From Natronobacterium haloterrestre (GTDB lineage: Archaea; Halobacteriota; Halobacteria; Halobacteriales; Natrialbaceae): 64,000 nucleotides of DNA. Both the position numbers and the translations under genes were made by a program. The notes under the pieces are model-generated. The model saw nothing but the letters and a program-made list of their open reading frames with translations, ran no database searches and was not told the origin of the DNA. The stretch is taken from assembly GCF_900112205.1 (NCBI RefSeq), contig NZ_FOKW01000003.1, positions 1 to 64,000 on the forward strand. The letters run 5' to 3'. This document shows, piece by piece, positions 8,585-15,603 of the stretch. Every line of letters begins with the position of its first letter. Position 1 is the first letter of the stretch.

Positions 8585-8710
8585 GAAGCTCACTCCAAAC
8601 TAGGGGTGGGGTGATTTCCTGTTGACTCCTTGAGAAGCTCACTCCAAACTAGGGGTGGGGTGATTTCCTGTTGACTCCTTGAGAAGCTCACTCCAAACTA
8701 GGGGTGGGGT
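8581..8710. repeat. 49-bp tandem repeat, 2.65 copies, origin-like element
   Basis: Three head-to-tail copies begin at 8581, 8630 and 8679; the first two are complete and identical, the third stops after 32 bp. Each carries ACTCCAAACTAGGGGTGGGG. That resembles archaeal origin recognition boxes, in which a TCCA..AAC core is followed by a G-run (GGGGT). Such iterons usually mark where an Orc1/Cdc6 or plasmid initiator binds. The first copy contains the stop codon of the upstream gene and the third that of the downstream minus-strand gene. There are no spacers, so it is not a CRISPR. Confidence 0.8.
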
Positions 8711-9021
8711 CACTCAACCGTTACCAATTCGGGAGTCGGAGCGCTCCGACGGAGATGGATCTCGGTATCAGGGTCACACTCCGGGATGACAACGACCGGA
8801 TCCGTTGGTAAATCCCCGACTGAGACACTCTCGATCTCGATTGAGAATATCTCGTCGAATACTGTTACCAACTTGAGCCGCTGGATATCTGAGAGATCTC
8901 CCTCAAGTCCGTCGGCCGCAAGTGACCGATCGTCGCTAAGGTGGTTATATCGGCCGTTTCGGAGCCGTTCAAGTGCTTCCACGTCTGGTTCGTTAGTCCG
9001 ATCGGTCATATGGTCCGACAT
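8710..9021 (-). CDS. Small acidic provirus protein, unknown
   Basis: A 103-residue, acidic protein starting MSDHMTDRT with a mixed helical first half and a strand-rich second half (KLVTVFDEIFSIEIESVSV, about 52-70). No signal, membrane helix or known motif. An AT-rich ATTTTATG element about 25 bp upstream (near 9045-9052) fits a leaderless start at 9021. It runs opposite to its neighbours. Its TGA stop overlaps the last base of the tandem repeat, and three TTACCAA/TTGGTAA heptamers lie inside it (8721, 8805, 8865), the densest cluster in the element. Confidence 0.5.
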   Translation of the reverse strand: MSDHMTDRTNEPDVEALERLRNGRYNHLSDDRSLAADGLEGDLSDIQRLKLVTVFDEIFSIEIESVSVGDLPTDPVVVIPECDPDTEIHLRRSAPTPELVTVE

Positions 9022-9416
9022 ACACTATCCCTCTAATCCGTGGCCCATAAAATGCCGTATCGGCAGGATAACGGGCCTGAATCCACCAATCAACGCTTTC
9101 ACGAGTCACCTACTCAACGACTCGTTGATTCGGCGAGTGACCAACTACACGACTAAGCCACTCACCGATTCAACGACTCTCCGATTTGTTGGTAATCTGA
9201 CCGACCCCCGCGACATCAGTCTCAATTACCAACGAACCAGCCGAGACTCGGATCCCCGTGTAAGATGCCGCCCCTACGCGCGCGCATAGCCGGGGGGACA
9301 CCCCCTCCCCCACCGACCGTATCCTGTCGAACCCCCAGCGGGAACGAACGTATTTGCACAGACTGTGCGTAAGGGCGGCTCTTCATATGCCCACCTACCT
9401 GCGCGTCTATCGTACG
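9022..9416. other. Intergenic control region of the provirus with hairpins
   Basis: Nearly 400 bp without a convincing gene. It holds the promoter of the minus-strand gene (near 9045), a 21-bp imperfect inverted repeat (9119-9179), two heptamers in opposite orientation (9189 and 9226), and a G5-ACA-C5 hairpin (about 9292-9306) followed by a C-rich stretch. AT-rich CATATG (9385-9390) may be part of the recombinase promoter. Confidence 0.5.
9119..9179. repeat. 21-bp imperfect inverted repeat, 19-bp spacer
   Basis: The arm at 9119-9139 pairs with the arm at 9159-9179 at 18 of 21 positions. The left arm contains part of a small palindrome, AACGA-C-TCGTT (9116-9126). The structure lies 240 bp before the serine recombinase, where resolvase-type enzymes often have their crossover or accessory sites; it could instead be a replication hairpin. 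Confidence 0.6.
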
Positions 9417-10061
9417 ATGATCGGCGTATATCTCCGCGTGAGCACCGAGGACCAGTCCGTCGACCGGCAACGAGAAGCGACCACTACGTACGTGACAGAC
9501 ACGCTTGAGCGTCCGCTCAACGAGACCGTAGCTTGGACAGACAAGAGCACCGGCACGGACACCGAGCGGAGCGGCTACCAGGATATGATCGATGCCCTCG
9601 AGGACCTTGATGCGGTCGTCTGTAAGTCCGTGAGCCGTATCTCACGTTCGATTAGGGATCTGGATCGGACGGTTGAGCGCTTCGAGAGCGCGGGAACGGA
9701 GCTGCATATCATCGACGAGGGCCTGCAGATCCGGCCGGACGACGATGACCCCTTTCAGCGCGCTGTCCTGCAACTACTCGGCGTATTCGCGGAGCTTGAA
9801 GCCAATATGGCCCAGCAGCGGACGAAGGAGGGGATCGCGGCCCGAATGAACAACGAAGAGTATCACCACGGACCCGCGCCGCTCGGCTTCGCAAAAGACG
9901 ATGGCCGGCTCGTAGAGTCCGACGACTACGATCGCGTCACCACAGTCCTCGAGATGGTCTCAAAGGGTGAGATGTCAAAGCGTCAAGCGGCGAGAGAATT
10001 GGATACGAGTCGGAGAACAATCGGGAGAGCGCTCGATCGCGGAGAATTATACGGATTATGA
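9417..10061 (+). CDS. Small serine recombinase (resolvase/invertase family)
   Basis: The protein has the resolvase N-terminal fold: VYLRVSTEDQSVDRQ with the nucleophilic serine at about residue 9 from ATG 9417, the conserved arginine-rich segment SRISRSIRDLDR, the dimer helix AELEANMAQQRTKEGI, and a C-terminal helix-turn-helix (SKRQAARELDTSRRTIGRAL) that binds DNA. At 214 residues it is a standard small serine recombinase. ATG 9417 is taken because the catalytic motif begins a few codons later; ATG 9387 is an alternative. It could resolve multimers, invert a segment, or act in excision alongside the tyrosine integrase. Confidence 0.8.
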   Translation: MIGVYLRVSTEDQSVDRQREATTTYVTDTLERPLNETVAWTDKSTGTDTERSGYQDMIDALEDLDAVVCKSVSRISRSIRDLDRTVERFESAGTELHIIDEGLQIRPDDDDPFQRAVLQLLGVFAELEANMAQQRTKEGIAARMNNEEYHHGPAPLGFAKDDGRLVESDDYDRVTTVLEMVSKGEMSKRQAARELDTSRRTIGRALDRGELYGL

Positions 10062-10156
10062 GCTTAGTAGAGTCCGCTATCCTGTTGCATCTACTCTATC
10101 TCGTCGGCGCGATAGCGGAATTGTACCGGCTTAGGGCTAATTACCGTCGTCGTTGA
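10058..10156 (+). CDS. 32-residue single-helix membrane peptide
   Basis: A short frame starts with the ATGA overlap of the recombinase stop (ATG 10058) and ends at TGA 10154-10156. It encodes 32 residues with one hydrophobic helix (about 6-24) and a basic C-terminus ending in three arginines, the positive-inside pattern. Its end overlaps the 3' end of the convergent repressor gene by about 20 bp. The stop-start overlap supports it; function unknown. Confidence 0.4.
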   Translation: MSLVESAILLHLLYLVGAIAELYRLRANYRRR

Positions 10157-10457
10157 GTGATTCTGCCGTCCTTCGCGCTCCTTCTTCGGGAGTTACATCG
10201 AGAGTATCTGCGTCCGCTGCATCATACTCCCCCTCAAGATACGCTAATCCGTTATCAGTAACGCTGTATACTCCATTTCCGTGAGCCTCAAGCAGTCCGC
10301 GGTCAGCCAGTTTACGGCAGCGACGGCTCACAGTTGCCTTACTCACGCGAATCAAAGGATGATCAACGATATCCCCGACCGCCGTAGGCCCTTCGCGAGC
10401 TAATAACTCGAGGATACGATCGTCCCAGATCGTTTGCCAGTCCGCGCTCCGTCTCAC
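10137..10457 (-). CDS. PhiH1-repressor-like winged-helix regulator
   Basis: The 106-residue protein begins MRRSADWQTIWDDRILELL and has a wing-helix body with SKATVSRRCRKLADRGLLEAHG (about 38-59) and VYSVTDNGLAYLEGEY. This is the pattern of haloarchaeal proteins named after the phage phiH1 repressor, which keeps a lysogen silent by binding early promoters. It uses a GTG start at 10457; a CTTATAATC box about 25 bp upstream (near 10478-10486) suggests a leaderless message. It lies divergent from the zinc-ribbon/integrase operon, the classic place for a lysogeny repressor. Confidence 0.75.
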   Translation of the reverse strand: MRRSADWQTIWDDRILELLAREGPTAVGDIVDHPLIRVSKATVSRRCRKLADRGLLEAHGNGVYSVTDNGLAYLEGEYDAADADTLDVTPEEGARRTAESLNDDGN

Positions 10458-10537
10458 TACCCTAGCTTGTCCGACGAGGATTATAAGAGTATGGTAGATT
10501 CGGACCCAAATACTGAATCCAATATAGCGTTACACTT
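10458..10537. promoter_or_regulatory. Divergent control region between repressor and integrase operon
   Basis: Eighty AT-richer bases between two divergent genes. TTATAAT (near 10480) faces the repressor; CCAAATACT (near 10507) and AATATA (10521-10526) face the zinc-ribbon gene. GATTCGG (about 10497-10503) and CTGAATC (about 10513-10519) form an imperfect inverted repeat (6 of 7) between the two promoters, a candidate repressor operator. Confidence 0.45.
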
Positions 10538-10834
10538 ATGCAACACCCATCCATACGTAGAACTAAGCCACCGAAACGGTCGTTGATGACTCTCTCGGAC
10601 GATGAAGAACGGGCCCGTTCCAGCGGGCCCGAAAAGGTGGCGTCAACCACGCGAACGATGACAGACGCCACCACGAGGGCGCACGGACGCCCTCAACGGC
10701 AAGACGAACCGCACGCACTAACCACTAGCGGAGGCGAGTGTACCGTCTGCGGAGCCCCAGCCGACGGGCTCGACGCGACGCTCATAGCTCCGATCTGTCG
10801 CGACTGCGCGCGACGGAGGGCCTCCGATGAGTGA
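10538..10834 (+). CDS. Small zinc-ribbon protein upstream of integrase
   Basis: Up to 98 residues. The conserved part is C-terminal: CTVCGAP followed by PICRDCARRR gives two CxxC pairs, a zinc ribbon of the short haloarchaeal type. The N-terminal half is basic and low in structure. ATG 10538 fits the first TATA-like element if leaderless; ATG 10586 or 10658 are possible. Its last 8 bp overlap the integrase start, so the two are co-translated, which suggests a recombination directionality or regulatory role (inference). An internal CGGGCCCG...CGGGCCCG repeat (about 10610-10631) can form a stable hairpin. Confidence 0.55.
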   Translation: MQHPSIRRTKPPKRSLMTLSDDEERARSSGPEKVASTTRTMTDATTRAHGRPQRQDEPHALTTSGGECTVCGAPADGLDATLIAPICRDCARRRASDE

Positions 10835-11879
10835 CGATCTCGAGCCGATCACGCCGTCGGCCGCCGTGGAGCGCCACCTCGACGCCGTCGAGTACGACGG
10901 TGCTGACTGGACGCATACCTCCCACAAGAGCGAACTACGGCCGTTCGTTGAGTGGTGCCGCGAAGAAGGCGGGATCGACAATCTCAACAACCTGAGCGGC
11001 CGCGACCTCTACGATTACCGCAACTGGCGGCGTAAGGGCGGCTACAGCAACGGTCAAGACGACGAACTCGCGCGGAAGACGGTTCATAGCAATCTGAGCA
11101 CACTCCGCGCGTTTCTCAGGAATGTCGAAGATATCGGCGCTGTACCGGAAGAACTGTACCTGAGCGTCCCGCTCCCGGAGCTCTCCGACGACGACGAGGT
11201 GAGCGACAGTAAGATCGTTCCGGCGCGCGTTCCGCCGATCCTCGACTACCTCGAGCGGTACGAGTACGGCAGCCGTGATCACGCGATCTGGGTGCTGCTC
11301 TGGCGCGGACTCCGCACCGGCGCGATCCGCGCCCCCGACATCGGCGATCTCGATACCGGCACCCAGGAGCCAGGAATCCGGCTCAAAAATAACCCCGAAG
11401 AAGGGACACGCCTCAAGAATGCTGAGAAGTCGGCACGTTTCGTCCGGCTCACCGAACGCGACGCCAAGGTTCTCGAGGCGTGGATCGAAGGCCCACGGCC
11501 GGATGTCACTGATGAGTACGGCCGACACCCCTTGATCGCGACCAACCAGGGTCGGGCGTCAGCAAGCTGCATCCGCGACGCCGTCTATCGGTGGACTCGG
11601 CCATGTGCTCGAGGTGAAGAGTGCCCCCACGACCGCGATCCCGAGACGTGCGAAGCGACCGAGCACTCGTCGATGAGCAAGTGTCCGTCGGCGCGCTCGC
11701 CCCACGACGTCCGGAAGGCGCGAGTGACGAAGTTCCGGAACGACGGCGTCCCGCGCCCGGTCGTTTCGGACGATCTCGACGCCTCAGAGAAGATCCTCGA
11801 TAAGCACTACGACCGCGCCTCAGAGCGCGAGAAGGCAGCGCGCCGCTGGGACATTATCCGGAGGAATTCAGACCAATGA
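10827..11879 (+). CDS. Tyrosine recombinase/integrase
   Basis: The 350-residue protein has an N-terminal SAM-like DNA-binding region (about 1-110) and a catalytic domain with the first arginine in WRGLRTGAIRAPDI (about 160-173), the HDVRKARVTKF box (HxxR) and the nucleophile Tyr in ILDKHYDRAS near the C-terminus. Between them lies an unusual insertion with five cysteines and several histidines (CARGEECPHD to MSKCPSARS), which could bind zinc. It is the last gene of the element and probably carries out site-specific integration and excision. Confidence 0.85.
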   Translation: MSDDLEPITPSAAVERHLDAVEYDGADWTHTSHKSELRPFVEWCREEGGIDNLNNLSGRDLYDYRNWRRKGGYSNGQDDELARKTVHSNLSTLRAFLRNVEDIGAVPEELYLSVPLPELSDDDEVSDSKIVPARVPPILDYLERYEYGSRDHAIWVLLWRGLRTGAIRAPDIGDLDTGTQEPGIRLKNNPEEGTRLKNAEKSARFVRLTERDAKVLEAWIEGPRPDVTDEYGRHPLIATNQGRASASCIRDAVYRWTRPCARGEECPHDRDPETCEATEHSSMSKCPSARSPHDVRKARVTKFRNDGVPRPVVSDDLDASEKILDKHYDRASEREKAARRWDIIRRNSDQ

Positions 11880-12108
11880 AACACGCACCCGCGTATCCCC
11901 AAACGAGCGGCAATCCGGGGGCCTGCAGCGCCCATCCGTTTTCCGAACGGTCCACGTCCGCAAGGCGGCGGTACGTCGTTTGATGCGTTATCGGAGCCGG
12001 GCTCTCAGACGACCAGTACAGAAGGCTTATTGAGCGGATGGACTCATCCGAGATCATGTTCGTGACACACGCGTCTCCATTTGGTCTTCAGATAGGAGGC
12101 AGTCACCG
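11880..12108. other. Right junction region of the provirus
   Basis: About 230 bp between the integrase and the first chromosomal gene. I looked for a tRNA 3' end or other attachment core and saw none. The region ends with GGAGG (12096-12100), the ribosome site of the next gene. The exact att core cannot be placed without the left end. Confidence 0.4.
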
Positions 12109-14184
12109 GTGACCGAAGACGCTACGGTCGCTGTGGACCGCCGGACGGTTCTGGGCGCGCTCGCCGCCGCAGGTGGGACTGCTGTCGCTGGTTGTTCGGC
12201 GGTACCCGATGAGGACGACGGTCAAACGAGTCCGGTAGACGGGGAAACGGCTCGAGAACTGGCGACGCGATTCGCCCCGGCGCTGTACTTCGACGTCCAC
12301 GAGCCGTGGTTTCCGACGGATCCACGCCCATACGCCAGTGAGCGCGACGGCGAAACCGTCGTCGGCGGATTCGACGCCGTCGACGGGTATCACGAGCGGT
12401 ACGAAGGGAGTGGACCGCCGAATCCGACGGTGTTCTACCACGCCGTCAAGTACGAGGGATCACCGCTTGCCGTCGTCCAGTTCTGGTGCTACTCGGTGTT
12501 CGACCAGTTTACGACAAACTTCCACTGGCACGACTGGGAAGTGCTGCACGTCTTCGTCGACACGGAGACCGGCGATCCGCAGCTTTACGTCGCCAGTTCC
12601 CACTCCCGAAGCGTCCCCAATAACGAGTTCCTGGATCCGGACCCCGGGACCACGCCGCGTATCCTCTCCGAACTCGGGTCACATTCGAGTACGCTCTCGG
12701 TCAACGACGTTCCCGATCGCTTCCAGCGAGTAGGCATCGGGGATCTACTGGCAGACATCACGAATACGGCGATCGAAGGGATCGAGGACGTCGTCGACGC
12801 GGAGATTCCGATCGCGTACGGCTTGCCGCGGGACGAGGGGTCGCGACTCCCGTATCTCGTCCCGGAGTACGAGGGTGAACCGATCTACGATCACGAACGC
12901 CTGCCGTCCGTTTCCCGCGCGTCGCTGATCGACGCCGAACTCACCGTCCGATCCTACGACGCACTGACGTCGCCACCGACGGACTTGCCCACGCGAGAGA
13001 CGGGACTCGTCTTCCGGTACGGCGAGCAGGCGGACGACGCGGACGTCCAGTACGAACTCGTCTCGAGCGACGAGATCGAGCACATCGCGGAGTTCGTCGG
13101 CCCCCAGTTGAGCTTCGAGTTCGACGTCCCGGACGTCCTCGAGGACGCTGTCGCCGGCCACATCACGGCGACGGAAACGCCGTGGAACCAGCCCCGCTAC
13201 GAGAATCCGGCAGTGGACATCACCGTTTCCTACCACCGAGAGGCACTGGCCGACCGATACGACGCCATCGGCGAGCCGAGGTCGATCAACACCGTGGTCA
13301 GCCGGATCACCGAGGCAGTGACGAGCGACGAGGCGCCGGAAAACGAGGGGCTGACCACGGTAGAGTCGAGCGTCGAGTCGGTCGTCCTGCTCGAGAGCGA
13401 CCCCGAGGCCGCCCCGACGTTCGATGGTTTCGCCGTCGTACGGGACGTCCCGGCGGGCGACCACCGGCTGACGGTCAACGGTGCCGGCCGAGCGCCACAC
13501 AGCGAACGGGTCGCCGTGTCGGACGACGAAACCGTGACAGCAGCCGGTGTCGGCGGTGAGATTCCGCTCGTCGCCCGCGACCACGCGACGAAGGTGGAAC
13601 TCGGGGACGAGGCTGCGACGACCGACCTCTCGAGGGTGGCCGTCGAAGACGATTTTGCCGGACGGCTGTACGAGTCGAGGGTCGAGGGGAACGACGCCGT
13701 CTACGTTCACACCGGTGGCGCTTACACGACCGAGGTTCGGGACAGCGACGACGCCGTCGGCGCCTACCGGATCAATCCGCCCGCCGACACCGGGTCGGCG
13801 GTCCGTATCGAGCGGCCCGAGACGGGGAAGGCGTCACTCGCGGAGTTCGTGGTTGACGTCGCCGAAGAGACGCGAGAAGAGGTTGCGGCGCAGCGCGACG
13901 ACGATTCCGACGGCGGCGGGTCGGAAAACGCCGTCCAGGGGCTCGAGCGTGCGCTTGCAGCCGTCGTGGAGGCCGCCCGGCGGGCCGCCGAACGGGCACG
14001 CGCCGGCGAGCGAGGGAACGCCGACAAACAACTGGAGACCGTCGTCGAACGGCTCCAGCGGGTGGAGGATCGGCTCGCCGAGGCAAGAAACGATCTCCCG
14101 GAACCGTTCGCCAGGGCGACGAACAATAGACTGAAGCAGGCCGATCGGCGCACCGAACAGGCCCGGCGCGAAACGAAACTCTAA
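12109..14184 (+). CDS. Vps62-like Tat lipoprotein
   Basis: The 691-residue protein has a twin-arginine lipoprotein signal: DRRTVLGAL with RR at 11-12 and lipobox AGC with Cys29. The mature part begins with a domain containing ALYFDVHEPWFPTDPRPY and NFHWHDWEVLHVFVD, the style of Vps62/DUF946-related proteins. A central beta-rich section follows, then a long Ala/Arg/Glu-rich helical C-terminus (about 570-690). The GTG start is supported by GGAGG 8 nt upstream. It is probably exported and tethered outside the cell; function in archaea is unknown. It is the first chromosomal gene after the provirus. Confidence 0.55.
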   Translation: MTEDATVAVDRRTVLGALAAAGGTAVAGCSAVPDEDDGQTSPVDGETARELATRFAPALYFDVHEPWFPTDPRPYASERDGETVVGGFDAVDGYHERYEGSGPPNPTVFYHAVKYEGSPLAVVQFWCYSVFDQFTTNFHWHDWEVLHVFVDTETGDPQLYVASSHSRSVPNNEFLDPDPGTTPRILSELGSHSSTLSVNDVPDRFQRVGIGDLLADITNTAIEGIEDVVDAEIPIAYGLPRDEGSRLPYLVPEYEGEPIYDHERLPSVSRASLIDAELTVRSYDALTSPPTDLPTRETGLVFRYGEQADDADVQYELVSSDEIEHIAEFVGPQLSFEFDVPDVLEDAVAGHITATETPWNQPRYENPAVDITVSYHREALADRYDAIGEPRSINTVVSRITEAVTSDEAPENEGLTTVESSVESVVLLESDPEAAPTFDGFAVVRDVPAGDHRLTVNGAGRAPHSERVAVSDDETVTAAGVGGEIPLVARDHATKVELGDEAATTDLSRVAVEDDFAGRLYESRVEGNDAVYVHTGGAYTTEVRDSDDAVGAYRINPPADTGSAVRIERPETGKASLAEFVVDVAEETREEVAAQRDDDSDGGGSENAVQGLERALAAVVEAARRAAERARAGERGNADKQLETVVERLQRVEDRLAEARNDLPEPFARATNNRLKQADRRTEQARRETKL

Positions 14185-14193
14185 GGTCGGCTT

Positions 14194-14622
14194 TTGACGA
14201 CGTCGATTCGGTCCGGAGCCGGTTTGCTGGGACGTCGAACGGTGGTCGGCTCCGGCATCCGAAACGTCGGATCGGCTCAGTACTGGGGCTCCTCCGAGAG
14301 CCTGCGCGACTACACGCGGGACAGCGATCGCCTTCTTCTCCCCGCCTGGCAGGACTACTACGGGGACGCGGCGGTCGGACTCTGCCACGGGACGTACGTC
14401 GTCGGTCCTGACGAGTACTGGACGGTTTACAACAGTATGCCACCGCACGGGCTCGCCGCAAGCAACGGGCCGGAGATCGTTCCCGAGGCGGCCCGGCGTT
14501 CGACGGAATCGCTCGCGACCTACGAGCACGACCATCGACGGGACCGATCCGCCGTCGGAGCTCGCGGGTTCGGAGCGATTCGCGTATCCCGCACTCCAGA
14601 TCGCTCGAGGACGAATTCCTGA
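14194..14622 (+). pseudogene. Remnant of a DUF4188/monooxygenase-like gene
   Basis: The frame contains AQYWGSSESLRDYTRDSD, LLPAWQDYYGDAAVGLCHGTYVV and TVYNSMPPHGLA, which I recall as the C-terminal half of DUF4188 monooxygenase-like proteins (about 150 residues in full). The part before it is not like the family, there is only a TTG to start from, and the last 40 residues look like random GC-rich translation. It is best read as a truncated relic. Confidence 0.45.
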
Positions 14623-14669
14623 GCGGGCGGATCGGGAGGCCGGGCCGGCGTCGGTGTCGGGGACGGCCG

Positions 14670-15332
14670 TTACGTAGTCGACGTCCGGCACCTCGTCTCG
14701 AGGTAGTCCCGGATCACCGTTGCCTCGGCCTTCCGCACCAGTTCTCCGGCTGTACTCGTCGAGCAGTCCAGGACGGCAGCGACGTCAGCGACGGTCCCCT
14801 CTCGAGGGACTTCGTAGTAGCCGACCGCGGCCGCCGTCTCCAGTGCGGCCTCCTGTCGATCGGTGAGACGTGACGGCGACCCCTTCCGCTCGAATTCCTG
14901 TACCCGTTCGATGGAAAGCTCCCCGAGTTCGGAGAGTTCGTCGTGGAAGGTGCTGAGTGCGGTCGGTTCCCCGACCGCCTCGAACCGTACCTCGCCCGTG
15001 TCCAGAAACGCGACCGGCGGGAGAAAGATCACCCGGGAGCCGGCGATAGTATCCAGCAACGCCCGCGAGAACTCGTACTCGTCCTGCTGGAGGAACGCGT
15101 AAGTTCCGTGGGTGTCCTCGACGAAATTGCTGGCGAGGAGCGAGTCGATGTTCGCGATGATCGTTTCGGCGGCTTCCCTCTCCCCGTCGCACCAAAACAG
15201 CGTCGTCGCGTCTCGAGTAGGGCTCCACATCAGTAACTCGGCCCGTGTGATCGACGTTCCCCCGATAATCTGCTGGTGAAGGGGATGAACGAGTCGCTCC
15301 GGATAGGTGACCGAGAACTGGATGCGTTTCAT
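14670..15332 (-). CDS. Bat-type HTH transcriptional regulator
   Basis: The 220-residue protein starts at ATG 15332 (MKRIQFSVTYPERL). An N-terminal sensor-like domain of about 150 residues precedes a C-terminal HTH of the bacterioopsin-activator type: LTDRQEAALETAAAVGYYE, VPREGTVADVAAVLDCSTS and TAGELVRKAEATVI. Such regulators are numerous in haloarchaea and usually have unknown signals. Upstream in-frame codons are ignored because the family starts with this short beta strand. No neighbouring target gene is obvious. Confidence 0.75.
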   Translation of the reverse strand: MKRIQFSVTYPERLVHPLHQQIIGGTSITRAELLMWSPTRDATTLFWCDGEREAAETIIANIDSLLASNFVEDTHGTYAFLQQDEYEFSRALLDTIAGSRVIFLPPVAFLDTGEVRFEAVGEPTALSTFHDELSELGELSIERVQEFERKGSPSRLTDRQEAALETAAAVGYYEVPREGTVADVAAVLDCSTSTAGELVRKAEATVIRDYLETRCRTSTT

Positions 15333-15603
15333 GCCGCGTATGCGGGTCGTTCGTTCAGGCACCGTATCAATCGAGGTGGTCTCCCTCGAGGGGACACCAG
15401 CCAGCACGGTGGGGCGTGGCTGGGCGATCGTCTCATCTCGTCTCGTCCCGGTACTAACGAGTGTGCCGTGAGGAGTCTCGGCGAGTAAAACGGAGTGGAT
15501 ACCGGCGGAGCCGGAAGTTACGATCGTCACACGATTCCGAGCCGTTCATCGGGAGCGGAAACGATACGAGCACCTGCTAGCATTCCCGGGACGCGCAGTC
15601 CGG

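Larger units (their letters stand above)
1..11900. mobile_element. Pleolipovirus-like provirus (left end outside window)
   Basis: The block carries a VP3-like four-helix membrane protein, a Tat-signal spike candidate with a C-terminal anchor, a small membrane peptide, a large membrane protein and a P-loop NTPase in the order known for pleolipoviruses. At its right end are a phiH1-type repressor and a tyrosine integrase, as in temperate betapleolipoviruses such as SNJ2. The block is less GC-rich than what follows; CTAG occurs about ten times here and about as often in the other 52 kb (counted by eye). The right edge is placed just after the integrase. No tRNA or attachment repeat is visible there, and the matching left attachment site must lie outside the window. 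Assignment to pleolipoviruses rests on architecture and recalled protein style, not a search. Confidence 0.7.

Noticed and set aside
8581-8710. CRISPR array
   Set aside because: Units are directly adjacent without spacers.
11880-12108. tRNA or attachment core at the provirus edge
   Set aside because: I searched for a T-arm and acceptor end and for a tRNA-like 3' end and found none; the left end is outside the window, so no direct repeat can be compared.
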